From the NCBI RefSeq assembly GCF_029893355.1, contig NZ_JARZAI010000024.1, forward strand, positions 59,496 to 123,495: DNA of 64,000 nucleotides. The letters run 5' to 3'. Each line of letters begins with the position of its first letter. Position 1 is the first letter of the stretch. Position numbers and translations under genes: made by a program. The notes beneath the pieces are model-generated. The model ran no database searches and was not told the DNA's origin. It saw nothing but the letters and a program-made list of their open reading frames with translations. Of this stretch, positions 42,740 through 51,626 are shown in pieces. This DNA is from Kitasatospora sp. MAA4. Lineage in GTDB: Bacteria > Actinomycetota > Actinomycetes > Streptomycetales > Streptomycetaceae.

Positions 42740-43960
42740 TCATCGGCCACGCGGCCGGGAGACGGTCAGCAGGACGATGGTGATCAGGCAGCCGACCGCG
42801 GGCAGCGCAAGGGCGAACCGGAGTGGAAGCGCGGAGAGCGCGAGACCGCTGACAGCGAAGCCCGTACCGCCACCGCTGAACAGCCAGCCGAACCCCTCCG
42901 CGCGGCGGCTCTCGGGGATGACCTTCTCCACCGCGTGGGACTGGATGGTGTTGAGCGGCGCCGTGCACACACCGGCCACGATCAGTGCCGCCACTAGGGC
43001 CCCCCAGGACCCAACCTGGCCGATCAGGACCGTCATCGCGCCCAGCACCGCGACCAGCAGAGAGGCCCTCAGGTACGGGCCGCCCCGCAGACGGTCGGCC
43101 GCCGCGGCGTACGCGAGGCCGGCCAGCGCGCTCGAGACCGCCAGCAGCGCGACGATACCGCCGCCGCCGAACGCGCCGCCGTGCAGGTCCTGGGAGAGCG
43201 GCAGCGCCGCCGTCTCGATCGCGCCCAGGGTGTTGCTGAAGACGAAGCCCACCGCGATCCAGGCGACGAACGCCGGGGACCACAGTCGCTCCCGGCCCGC
43301 CGCGGCCGCCGTACTGTCCGCGGCGGCCGCCTTGGGAGCAGGCCGCGCGGTGCCGCGGCCGAAGGCCAGCATCAGCACCAGCACGGCGCCGGCCGCCACC
43401 TGGACCGCGATGCCGCCGCTCCAGCCGAACAGGAAGAGCGCGGCACTGGCGATCAGCGGAGCCGTGATCACCAGCAGCTCCACCATCGTCGACCTGACCG
43501 CCAACGCCTGCTCCACCAGCCGCTCGGGCACCGCCCTGTTGAGCAGCGTCCGGGTCAGTCCGGTCAGGCCGGCGTAGCCGGACCCGGCGACTGCGCAGAG
43601 CACGCAGAGCACCGGCAGCGGCGCGTGGGCGAGCGCCCCCGCCAGGACGCCGGCGAGGCCGAGCGCGATGAGCGAGGCCGAGAGCACCGGGACCCTGCGG
43701 CCGCTGGTCCGGTCCGCGTAGCGGCCGGCGAGCCCGGAGGCCACCACGTTGGACAGCGACAGCGAGGCGACCAGCACGCCGCCGTCCTTGGCCGCCCCGG
43801 CGACGCCGCCGGCCAGACCGGCGAACGCGATCGGGGCCATCATCACGGGCAGGTTGAGCAGTTGGACCAGCAGCGTCCAGGACCAGTACGGGCGGTGCGT
43901 CAGCAGCTCCCGCAGCGGCCGTGCGACCGGCGCCTGCGCGGTCGACGTGTCAGCGGTCAT
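42740..43960 (-). CDS. MFS exporter
   Basis: 406-residue major facilitator with about 12 hydrophobic helices. The loop after helix 2 reads AGRYADRTSGRRV, the MFS motif-A equivalent, and a related ADRLRGGPY sits in the second half. The ATG at 43960 overlaps the stop of the capreomycidine-synthase-like gene (ATGA), so it is co-translated with the precursor genes. It probably exports the peptide and may give self-resistance; no other resistance gene is obvious in the cluster. Confidence 0.88.
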   Translation of the reverse strand: MTADTSTAQAPVARPLRELLTHRPYWSWTLLVQLLNLPVMMAPIAFAGLAGGVAGAAKDGGVLVASLSLSNVVASGLAGRYADRTSGRRVPVLSASLIALGLAGVLAGALAHAPLPVLCVLCAVAGSGYAGLTGLTRTLLNRAVPERLVEQALAVRSTMVELLVITAPLIASAALFLFGWSGGIAVQVAAGAVLVLMLAFGRGTARPAPKAAAADSTAAAAGRERLWSPAFVAWIAVGFVFSNTLGAIETAALPLSQDLHGGAFGGGGIVALLAVSSALAGLAYAAAADRLRGGPYLRASLLVAVLGAMTVLIGQVGSWGALVAALIVAGVCTAPLNTIQSHAVEKVIPESRRAEGFGWLFSGGGTGFAVSGLALSALPLRFALALPAVGCLITIVLLTVSRPRGR

Positions 43961-45081
43961 CGTCCCCACCTCTCCACGCGCGCGCCCAGCCTGTCCAGAC
44001 CCTGCGTCAGCTCGGCGGACGGGCCGCCGAAGCCGATCCTGATCCGGTCCGGATGGCCGAAGGCGCCGCCGGGCACGACCAGCACCCCGTCCTGCGCCTC
44101 CAGTTCGTGGCAGAAGGCCGTGGTGTCCGGGATGCCCGCCAGGCCCGGAAAGCCCGTCACTCCTCCCAGCGGCGCCGGCAGCTCCACCAGCCCGGGGTGC
44201 TCGGCCGCCCAGTCCAGCAGCAGCCGCCGGTTGGCGGTGGCCAGTTGGCGGCGCGGGGCGAGTACCTTGTCCGCCTGCTCCAGCACCGCCGAGCCCAGGT
44301 GCTCGGAGAGCGGCGAGGTGCTGATGGTCACGTAGTCGCGCAGCCGCACCATCTCCGGGATCAGCGCGGGCGGGGCGACACACCAGCCGACCCGCAGGCC
44401 CGGCAGGCCGTACGCCTTGGAGAGCGTGGAGAAGGACAGCGCCCGCTCCAGCCGCCCGGACGGCTCGGGCAGCGCCTCGCCCTCGTACGCCAGCTCCGCG
44501 AACGAGCCGTCCCAGAGCAGGTGGCACCCGTGCCGGTCGACCAGGGCCAGCAGTTCCTCGTACTGCTCCCGGGTGAGCGTCGTGCCGGTCGGGTTGTGCG
44601 GGAAGTTGACCACGATGGCCCGGGTACGGGGCGTCAGGACGGCCCGCAGCAGGTCAAGGTCGGGGCGGAACCCGTCCTCGGCGCGCAGTTCCCAGGTACG
44701 CAGGCGGGCGCCCAGCGCCTCGGCGATGGAGGAGAGCGACTGGTAGACCGGCCGGAGCGTCACCACCTCGTCCCCGGGGCGCAGCAGGGCCGCCAGAACC
44801 AGGAAGAGGCTCTCGCTGGCTCCGTGCGTACACACGACCTGGTCCGCCAGCCCCGGCGCGTACCGGGCGGCGACCGCCGCGCGCAGCCGGTCGCTGCCCA
44901 CCGACGGGCTGTCGCGGAAGGCGATCTCGTCCAGTTCGGCGGTCCCGATGCCCAGTTCCGCGCGCAGGTCACCGAGGGTGCCCGGGGCCAGGCCGGAGCT
45001 GGAGATGTCGTACTGAGCCGAGAAGTACCGGTGGCGCAGCCAGTCCTCGAGCAGTGCCGGGGCGATGTCGTGAAGTGCCAC
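43957..45081 (-). CDS. Capreomycidine synthase-like PLP enzyme (VioD/OrfR type)
   Basis: 374-residue fold-type I PLP enzyme. The start PALLEDWLRHRYFSAQYDISSSG is what I recall from viomycin VioD and streptothricin OrfR. The PLP Lys lies in FSTLSKAYGLPGLRVGW, and NFPHNPTGT is the ring-stacking segment. VioD-type enzymes turn 3-hydroxy-L-arginine into the cyclic guanidino amino acid capreomycidine. The gene directly follows a VioC-like hydroxylase, matching the two-step pathway. GTG start, weak ribosome site. A plain aminotransferase is the alternative, less likely because of the neighbour. Confidence 0.82.
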   Translation of the reverse strand: MALHDIAPALLEDWLRHRYFSAQYDISSSGLAPGTLGDLRAELGIGTAELDEIAFRDSPSVGSDRLRAAVAARYAPGLADQVVCTHGASESLFLVLAALLRPGDEVVTLRPVYQSLSSIAEALGARLRTWELRAEDGFRPDLDLLRAVLTPRTRAIVVNFPHNPTGTTLTREQYEELLALVDRHGCHLLWDGSFAELAYEGEALPEPSGRLERALSFSTLSKAYGLPGLRVGWCVAPPALIPEMVRLRDYVTISTSPLSEHLGSAVLEQADKVLAPRRQLATANRRLLLDWAAEHPGLVELPAPLGGVTGFPGLAGIPDTTAFCHELEAQDGVLVVPGGAFGHPDRIRIGFGGPSAELTQGLDRLGARVERWGR

Positions 45082-45087
45082 CCGGGT

Positions 45088-46152
45088 TCAGCCGATCACT
45101 CGGGTGCCGGCGTCGGCGCGGTCCGGCCGGGTGCGACGGAGGTCGCCGACCACGTTGACGCGCTTGAGCCAGCGGTCCTGACCGTCGTAGCGGGGGCGGA
45201 AGGACCGGCGGCCGTGCACCACGTTGCGGTTGTCGACGAAGCCGACGTCGCCCGGGTCCAGGACCAGCTCGTACAGCTGCCCGTCGAGGTGGGCGATGAT
45301 CCAGCGCAGCGCGTCGGCAGCCTCGGCGTCGTCGTCCTGGGCGATGGTGAAGTCGCGGTCCAACCGGAGTACGGGGGCCTGGGGGTGGCCTGCGAGCACG
45401 GCCACCCGCTGGGGGTCCTTCAGCCGCTCGGCGAGGCGCTCGAAGGCGTCCGCGTTGCCCTGGCCCTGGTCGGTGTTGTTGGCGGGGTCGTGCGAGGAGT
45501 CGGGCAGGATGATGAAGCGGGGCTGGACCAGCACCCGGGCCACCGCGTCGGGCACCTGCGCGAGGTCCACTCCGGCGACGGTGGTGGGGATGCGCTCGGG
45601 CGCGCTCAGGCAGTACAGGCCGACGTAGTCGGCCCGGGAGGGCGAGAAGGCGTCCTCGGTGTGCCAGCCCAGCTCCTGCTCGCTGCAGGAGCTGACCAGG
45701 CTGTCCTCGTACCCCGGGATGGGCAGCACGTCGGTGACCAGGCGGCCGTCCTGCTGGGTGGCCCAGGCGATCAGGTCACCGAGCAACACGGCGTACAGCG
45801 CGAGCAGGATGCCGTGCACCCGGCTGCCGGGCGTGTCGGCGACCCGCCAGTGCATCGGGGTGGGTTCGAGGGCGCCGCCGTCCACCCGGTTGCCAGTGAT
45901 GACGAGGGCGTGCAGCCGGTCGTCCAGCCGGGCACGGTTCACGGCCTCGCGCAGCCCTCGGGGCAGCTCGGCGGCGATGACCGGCGCGTCCCGCACGAAG
46001 GCGGGGTCCTCCGCGCTGCCGTACCGCGCCAGGCACTGCTCAGCCAGCGCAAGGGCCTGCGCCGCTTCCTCGGCGGAGAGCGCGTAGGAGAACACAGGCG
46101 TCGTGTTGGTGCCGGCCGTTGCGCGCGGTATCTCGGAAACACTGCTGGTCAT
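45088..46152 (-). CDS. Arginine beta-hydroxylase-like Fe(II)/2-oxoglutarate dioxygenase (VioC type)
   Basis: 354 residues, close to VioC. The iron ligands His and Glu lie in ELGWHTEDAFSPSRADY (HxE, the VioC/AsnO variant of HxD), and the distal His in NRNVVHGRRSFRPRYDG, with the following Arg for 2-oxoglutarate. The C-terminal DRWLKRVNVVGDLRR is typical of the clavaminate-synthase-like amino acid hydroxylases. It probably makes (3S)-3-hydroxy-L-arginine for the downstream VioD-like enzyme. The ATG at 46152 is used. Relatives acting on other amino acids (asparagine, enduracididine) exist, so substrate assignment rests on the pair. Confidence 0.87.
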   Translation of the reverse strand: MTSSVSEIPRATAGTNTTPVFSYALSAEEAAQALALAEQCLARYGSAEDPAFVRDAPVIAAELPRGLREAVNRARLDDRLHALVITGNRVDGGALEPTPMHWRVADTPGSRVHGILLALYAVLLGDLIAWATQQDGRLVTDVLPIPGYEDSLVSSCSEQELGWHTEDAFSPSRADYVGLYCLSAPERIPTTVAGVDLAQVPDAVARVLVQPRFIILPDSSHDPANNTDQGQGNADAFERLAERLKDPQRVAVLAGHPQAPVLRLDRDFTIAQDDDAEAADALRWIIAHLDGQLYELVLDPGDVGFVDNRNVVHGRRSFRPRYDGQDRWLKRVNVVGDLRRTRPDRADAGTRVIG

Positions 46153-46244
46153 CGCTGCCTGTCCTCGTCCCGGTGTGCTGTGCGGGGCGCGGGTCACTCG
46201 ACCCGCGCCGACGTTTCGTCCATGCGGCACCGTGCCCCACGGGA

Positions 46245-48314
46245 CTATCGGCGGCGTGTCGCGTGTATATCGCCGTCGATCCGGACGGGTTCCCGGCCGT
46301 CCCGCGCCGGGCGCGGTCGTGACGCGATGACAGGACGTGGCAGCCGTTCGCCCGGCCGCTGGTGCGCGAGGATCAGGCTGTCGGCGGCCCGCGGGCCCCC
46401 CACACGGCAGAGGCGGCTGACGGCCTCCACTCTGGCCAGGATCTCGGCACGGTTGTCCGCGGGCTCCTCCGCCAGCGCCCGTTCCCGGGCGAACAGCCAG
46501 GCCAGGCGGTGCATCCGGTGGGAGCAGGCGACTCCGCGGCTGCGTACCGGCTCCAGCAGGTGGGCGTCAACCAGCTGGGTCAGCGGGGCCTCCGCCTCCT
46601 CGGGCTCGATGCCGAGCAGGGCAGCGGCGGTCCACAACGGCCGGTCCCCCGCTTCCAGCAGGCCGAGCCGGCGGAAGAGTTTCGCCGCCAGGGAGGGCAG
46701 TCGGCGGTACGTGGGCATCAGCGCGCCCGCCAGACTCGACTCCCCGGCGCTGAGCTCCCTCAGCCGCCGCGGCTCCTCGGCCAGCCGTCCGATCAGGGCG
46801 TCAGGGCTCAGCCCTCCGGTGCGCAGCCGCGCCGCGGCGATGCTGAGCGCAAGGGGATGTCCGCCGCACAGGTCGGCAATCCGGGCCAGATCGGCCCGGG
46901 CCGGACCCGTCGCGCCCGAGCCGAGGAGGGCGCCCAGCATCGTGGTCGCACCGTCGCCGTCCAGGGGCCGGAGCCCGAGCACTCCCGCACCGTCGACCAG
47001 CAGGCCGTGCAGCGGGTATCGGCTGGTGACCAGGGTGCGGCAGGTCGGGGAGCCGGGGAGCAGGGGCCGCACCTGCTCCGAGCCCTCCGCGTTGTCCAGG
47101 ACGAGGAGCACGCGCCAGTTGGCGATCACGCTGCGGAAGAGCGCCGACCGCTCCTGCAGCTGGCCCGGAATCCGTTCGGGCGGAACACCGAGCGCCCGCA
47201 GGAAGCCTCCGAGGACCGTCGAGGCGGTCATCTCCCGGCCGCCGGCCCGGTCGTGCCCCAGCAGGTCGACGTAGAGCTGGCCGTCCGGGAAATCCCCTGC
47301 GGCGTGCTGGGCCCAGTGCACGGCCAACGCCGTCTTGCCCACCCCCGCGAGGCCGGTGACGACCAGACAGGACGGGCCGTCCAACGCCGTCATCGAGCGG
47401 GTCAGCCAGCCGAGTTCGGCCTCACGCCCCGCCAGGTCCGGCGGGGCGGCAGGCAGCTGACGCGGCACCGGGGTGTGCGCGCCCGGTGCCGGGCGGTCGG
47501 CCGGACCTGGCCGCAGGGCGGACAGGCGCTCGGGGGCGACCGCCGGGGCGTCGCAGCGGGGCGGCGCCACCGGACGCTCCTCGAGGATCATCTTGTTGAG
47601 CTCGCGAAGCCTGGGGCTGGTGCCGGTGCCGAGCTCCCGGGAGAGGAGCTCGTCGGTCTCCATGTAGACGCGCAGCGCGTCCGATTGACGGCCCATGCCG
47701 TAGAGCGCGAGCATGTGCAGCCCGCGCAGCTCCTCGTCGTTCGGCTTGGCACCAATCCTCGCGGGCAGTTCGTCGAGCAGATCCTGATAGAGCCCTAGCC
47801 CGGCCCGCAGCCGGCCGGCCTCGACGAAGACCGACCGCTGCCACTCCTCCAGGTACTCGGCCTCGCCGCGCAGGGCGTGCTCGTGCACGTTGCTGAGCGG
47901 CGCACCGCGGAAGAGCCCGAGCCCGGAGACGTAGGCGTCCACCGCCTCCTCGTGCCGCCCCTGGGCACGGGCCGCCCGTGCCTGCGCGACCCGTGCCTCC
48001 GCCACCGAGAGATCGGTGTCGCACGCCTCCGGCAGCAGGACGTGGTACCCCGAACCCGAGCGGAGGACATCGGCCCTGCCGGCGCCCAGATAGGCCCGCA
48101 GGTTGTACATGACGATGAGGACCTGGTTGTTGACCGTGCTGGGGAGGTCATCCCCCCAGATGGCTTGCAGCATCCGTTCCCTGCTGACATGCCGTCCCCG
48201 GTTGAACGCGAGCAAAGCGAGCGCGGTCCGCTCGCGCTGCTTGGTGAGCGGCACATCGATACCGTCGACCACCAGCTCCACCGGCCCGAGCAGGTCGACA
48301 CGGCGCATCGTCAC
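46245..48314 (-). CDS. SARP-family transcriptional activator with NB-ARC domain (AfsR-like)
   Basis: 689 residues. Order: OmpR-type winged-helix DNA-binding domain (about 1-95, VDLLGPVELVVDG...TALALLAFN), bacterial activation domain (about 100-245), Pro/Ala linker, then an NB-ARC ATPase (Walker A VTGLAGVGKTALAVHW near 325, LLVLDNAEG as Walker B, GGHPLAL). There is no TPR tail. GTG at 48314 with GGGAG about 10 bases upstream is preferred to an ATG at 48347 without a ribosome site. As the only pathway-type regulator near the cluster it probably activates the NRPS operons. Confidence 0.9.
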   Translation of the reverse strand: MTMRRVDLLGPVELVVDGIDVPLTKQRERTALALLAFNRGRHVSRERMLQAIWGDDLPSTVNNQVLIVMYNLRAYLGAGRADVLRSGSGYHVLLPEACDTDLSVAEARVAQARAARAQGRHEEAVDAYVSGLGLFRGAPLSNVHEHALRGEAEYLEEWQRSVFVEAGRLRAGLGLYQDLLDELPARIGAKPNDEELRGLHMLALYGMGRQSDALRVYMETDELLSRELGTGTSPRLRELNKMILEERPVAPPRCDAPAVAPERLSALRPGPADRPAPGAHTPVPRQLPAAPPDLAGREAELGWLTRSMTALDGPSCLVVTGLAGVGKTALAVHWAQHAAGDFPDGQLYVDLLGHDRAGGREMTASTVLGGFLRALGVPPERIPGQLQERSALFRSVIANWRVLLVLDNAEGSEQVRPLLPGSPTCRTLVTSRYPLHGLLVDGAGVLGLRPLDGDGATTMLGALLGSGATGPARADLARIADLCGGHPLALSIAAARLRTGGLSPDALIGRLAEEPRRLRELSAGESSLAGALMPTYRRLPSLAAKLFRRLGLLEAGDRPLWTAAALLGIEPEEAEAPLTQLVDAHLLEPVRSRGVACSHRMHRLAWLFARERALAEEPADNRAEILARVEAVSRLCRVGGPRAADSLILAHQRPGERLPRPVIASRPRPARDGREPVRIDGDIHATRRR

Positions 48315-49208
48315 GATGGTTGGGCTCCCGTCTTGGACATTGGGCATTCGAGAAACGGATCCGGACCTAATGACGGGCCAGCCACTCCAGCTTTGTGGTC
48401 ACGATCAGGATTTCTCAGCCGGCAGCCAAACATCGTGGGCGACTTGATGTCAACCAGTGCGGTCCGCAATGGACCATGCCTCAGCGCAGGGATGCTGCCG
48501 AATTCCGAGCACTGTGTGATCACACAGTATCAGGAGGGAACAGATTCCTGAGCGACCGTCAAATCACTCAGTGCGGACTTCCGTTGCCTGTCGTACCGTC
48601 CGGCAGCCAAGAGAACCGTGGGGGCCGATCAACAGAGGCCGCCCACGAGAGTCCGCCCTGCACATACGACCACAGAGCCGTACCCGACAGCCAGGAGACG
48701 ATCACTTTTCATTCGCGGATCCGACACTTCTTCACCTCCGGCCACAGGGACACGAATTTCCGAACGAAAACCACCCCGCGCATCCCGGAGCCCTGCGGAG
48801 CAAGTGCGTCAGCCCTTCGCGAAAGGCCATTGATCGAGAGAAATACACGGAGATATGTGAAGTCTCATCAATAACGCATTGCCCAAAACACGGACGTTGA
48901 AGTTCAGCCTCGGTCAGGCCCCAGGGGCGTTTCAAAGTCGCGGTGATCATGTGAGTCTGCAGGTACGACAGACGGCCGCGGGAGTGCAGTACCGGCAGAA
49001 GGGCCGCCGCGCTGGCGACACGATGCCGGGCTCCCCGCTGCTGGCTCGCGCACTCGCGGCGGCAGCCCAGCCGGACGCTCCGTCCCGTAACTGATCAGCG
49101 GCGGTCGACTCCGACATGCATCATCACTCCCCTGCTGGCCATGTGACTTGACGTCAGCTCGCACAGTAGCCACGTCGGCCGCTCGGTGATCCTCAGTCGG
49201 GGAAAGGA
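48315..49208. promoter_or_regulatory. Long, less GC-rich intergenic region upstream of SARP
   Basis: About 890 bases without a convincing gene. Base composition is visibly lower in G+C than its surroundings, notably 48,700-48,900, and short frames in several phases lack ribosome sites, codon bias or family resemblance. It should include the SARP promoter (minus strand) and holds the 18-base palindrome at 48,511. A small RNA or peptide cannot be excluded. Confidence 0.5.
48511..48528. promoter_or_regulatory. Perfect 18-bp palindrome (GTG-N6-CAC)
   Basis: ACTGTGTGATCACACAGT is identical to its own complement. Its core matches the GTG-N6-CAC pattern known for actinobacterial Crp sites, although GntR-type regulators also use such symmetric sites. 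It lies about 200 bases upstream of the SARP start codon. Confidence 0.65.
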
Positions 49209-49487
49209 TCAGGCCACAGTGGTGCTCTCTTCAGCATCGGCGAACCGGCGACCTGCTCGGCCTCGGATCTTGCGCCGGTAGAAGCTCCGGTACGTGCGGA
49301 CCGAGGGGCCGTCAGCCGCTGACCACAGGTCCTTGGCCACAGGCCGCCTCCACCGCAGGACAGCCACGTCGGATGCGGCGTTGCGCCGCACCAGGCGCCG
49401 CAGGAATGCCGGATCGCGGACGACGCCTGGGGGCAGGTGCTCATGGAGTTCCCGGTCGTAGGACTGCGTTTTCGGGCGCCGCGTCAT
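49209..49487 (-). CDS. Small basic hypothetical protein
   Basis: 92 residues, rich in Arg (RRLVRRN, RWRRP, FYRRKIRGRAGRRF) and beginning MTRRPKTQSYDRELHE. I do not recognise a family. It is called a gene because its ATG overlaps the stop of the monooxygenase gene (ATGA), the same coupling seen throughout the window, and the reading is open and compositionally coding-like. It may be a partner or accessory of that enzyme. Confidence 0.55.
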   Translation of the reverse strand: MTRRPKTQSYDRELHEHLPPGVVRDPAFLRRLVRRNAASDVAVLRWRRPVAKDLWSAADGPSVRTYRSFYRRKIRGRAGRRFADAEESTTVA

Positions 49488-51049
49488 GGCTGCTGCCCTT
49501 TCGCGGGGACCGAACGGTCGTCGTGCTGCGGCACTGCCGGGGCGGGCAGGGGAACACGTTCGGCCGGTGGGTGGCAGGTGTAGGAATCAGGGTCGAATCG
49601 GCTCAGCCGGCGGACGAGTTGCCCGGTGGACCAGGGCCAGGCGAAGGTGTTCCGCCCGCTGGGGCTGAAGTAGTAGCTGGTGCAGCCGCCGGAGTTGTAC
49701 ACCGTGCGCTGCAACGCCTCCTGCACAGCCGTGTTGTGCGCGGCCTGGGCGGCCGGCCGGACGTCCACGGCGTGGTGGCCGCCGACCTGGTCGAGGTGGG
49801 CCATGGCGGCGGTGAGATAGGCCAGTTGGGCTTCGAGAACGGTGATCGCGGAGGTGGAGCCGCCGAGCAGGTTGGGGCCGAGGAGCAGGAAGAGGTTGGG
49901 GAAGCCGCTGACGGTGGTACCCAGATACGCCTGGGCTTCGCCGTCCCAGGCCTCGTGCAGTGTCCGGCCGTCTCTGCCATGCAGGTTCTGGGCCAGCGGC
50001 GGCTCGCCGATGCGGAAGCCGGTGGCGGTGATGAGGACGTCGGCCTGGGCCGCGGTGCCGTCGGCGCCGACGACCTCGTTCCCGCGGACGGCCGTCACGG
50101 CGGTGGGATGGAGGTGGACGTGCGGCTGGGTCAGGGCGCGGTAGAAGGTGCTGGAGGTCAGGAGGCGCTTGCAGCCCAGCCGGTAGTCCGGTGTGAGTGC
50201 CTGGCGCAGCTGCCGGTCACGGACGGCGAGTCGCAGGTGGGCACGGGCGCCCGCTTCGAGGAGGCGGGCGAGCCGCGGGTGGCGGAAGGCGTAGTTGAAG
50301 CCCTCTTGCAGCGTGTACTGACCGGCGCGCAGGCCGCTGCGGGCGCCGGGCAGGCGGTCCAGGTACCGGTTGACGGCTGCGGGTACCGGCAGGGCGGGCT
50401 TGGGCAGGACCCACTGGGCGGTGCGCTGGAAGAGGTGCACGGCCGCTGCCCGGTCCGCGATGGCCGGGACGAGTTGGACGGCGGAGGCGCCGGTGCCCAC
50501 GACGGCGACGCGGCGCCCGGCCAGGTCGACGCCGTGGTCCCACTGCGCGGTGTGGATCACGGGCCCGGTGAACTCCTCGATCCCGGGGACGTCGAGGTGG
50601 CGCGGGACGTGCCACGGCCCGGTGGCCAGGACCAGGACAGCGGCGCTGTACGGTCCGTCGCTGGTGTCCAGCAGCCAGCGCCCGGCCGCCGGATCCCACC
50701 GGGCTCCGCGTACGTGCACTCCGCACCGGAGGACATCACCGAGGCCGTACTGCTCGGCCGTCGTCCGCAGATAGGCGTGGATCTCCCGCTGTCCGGCGAA
50801 GACCCTGCTCCACGCGGTGTCCGGGGTGAACGAGTAGCTGTAGAGCGTCGAGGGCACGTCACAGGCGCAGCCCGGGTAGGTGTTCTCCCTCCACGTGCCG
50901 CCGAGTTGCGGCGCCTTCTCCAGAAGCACCACGTCGCGGAACCCCGCCTGGCGCAGCCGGATGGCGGCGCCGATCCCGGAGAACCCCGCCCCGACGACCA
51001 CGACGCGCACATCCCTGCTCCCGGGCCGCGTGGCCTGCGCCGGGATCAC
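49484..51049 (-). CDS. Baeyer-Villiger-type flavin monooxygenase
   Basis: 521 residues. The FAD loop is VVVGAGFSGIGAAIRLRQAG and the NADPH loop VAVVGTGASAVQ. The Baeyer-Villiger fingerprint F-x-G-x3-H-x3-W is seen in EFTGPVIHTAQWDHG. GTWRENTYPGCACDVPS is also typical of the class I BVMO/FMO group. The ATG at 51049 is the first in frame; a clear ribosome site is not seen. It is followed by the coupled small gene. Its substrate is unknown, and it is separated from the NRPS cluster by the SARP gene and a long gap, so membership in the cluster is doubtful. Confidence 0.9.
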   Translation of the reverse strand: MIPAQATRPGSRDVRVVVVGAGFSGIGAAIRLRQAGFRDVVLLEKAPQLGGTWRENTYPGCACDVPSTLYSYSFTPDTAWSRVFAGQREIHAYLRTTAEQYGLGDVLRCGVHVRGARWDPAAGRWLLDTSDGPYSAAVLVLATGPWHVPRHLDVPGIEEFTGPVIHTAQWDHGVDLAGRRVAVVGTGASAVQLVPAIADRAAAVHLFQRTAQWVLPKPALPVPAAVNRYLDRLPGARSGLRAGQYTLQEGFNYAFRHPRLARLLEAGARAHLRLAVRDRQLRQALTPDYRLGCKRLLTSSTFYRALTQPHVHLHPTAVTAVRGNEVVGADGTAAQADVLITATGFRIGEPPLAQNLHGRDGRTLHEAWDGEAQAYLGTTVSGFPNLFLLLGPNLLGGSTSAITVLEAQLAYLTAAMAHLDQVGGHHAVDVRPAAQAAHNTAVQEALQRTVYNSGGCTSYYFSPSGRNTFAWPWSTGQLVRRLSRFDPDSYTCHPPAERVPLPAPAVPQHDDRSVPAKGQQP

Positions 51050-51239
51050 AGCACTGGTCCAGCCAGGCCGGCGGCGGTGTGCACGGCCTGCACGGCCTGC
51101 TCGGCCGGAATGCCCAGCGACGCGGGCATGGTTCGACCTGTTGCGTTCACTGCGGTTAAGGGGGCCTCGTGCAGCATCAGCGCCTTCTTCTTTCCATTGC
51201 TTCCGGTAGTTGCCGCTGCTCGGCGAGTCACCCTGCCCG

Positions 51240-51455
51240 GCCGCCGGCTACCGGGACGTTCGGGTCCAACCGGGCCTACCCCGGCCCCAGCTCCTTGCAC
51301 GGATCCGGCCCATGCCGACTCCAGGCCCTGTTTCACCGTCAGGTAGCCCACCCCGTCGTTGCGCCGCAAAGCGCGGTGGGACAGGCCCGAACGGGCATCA
51401 CGGCGGATCCCCGCATACAGATCGACATCGGACTTCGGCAGCACCCAGGACCCCT
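51240..51455 (-). pseudogene. Relic of a transposase N terminus (IS21-like?)
   Basis: On the minus strand the frame reads LPKSDVDLYAGIRRDARSGL, then SHRALRR...LTVKQGLESAW, resembling the helix-turn-helix start of IstA-like transposases common in Streptomyces. Downstream the similarity continues only weakly in another frame (DPCKELGPG) and then meets a stop. The remainder of the element is absent and no terminal repeats are visible. The family is from memory. Confidence 0.5.
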
Positions 51456-51626
51456 CGTCGTGCACAGCACAACCAGAATCCCGAACCAAGCACCTGGATG
51501 CTCTCGAAACTCGGCGACATCACTCTTCCGTGGCGCGGGGTGCTCTCGCGCCGAGCAAGAGGTGTTCTCGGTACTGACCTACGAACCAACACCGGCATCG
51601 ACAACTGGCGGGCAGTCGTGGCGCAC

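Noticed and set aside
48395..48950. Small genes or a precursor peptide in the SARP upstream gap
   Set aside because: Several short frames overlap in different phases, none with a ribosome site, codon bias or recognisable leader/core pattern.
51046..51489. 147-residue protein upstream of the monooxygenase
   Set aside because: Only its first third resembles a transposase start; the rest is frameshifted, so it is treated as a relic.
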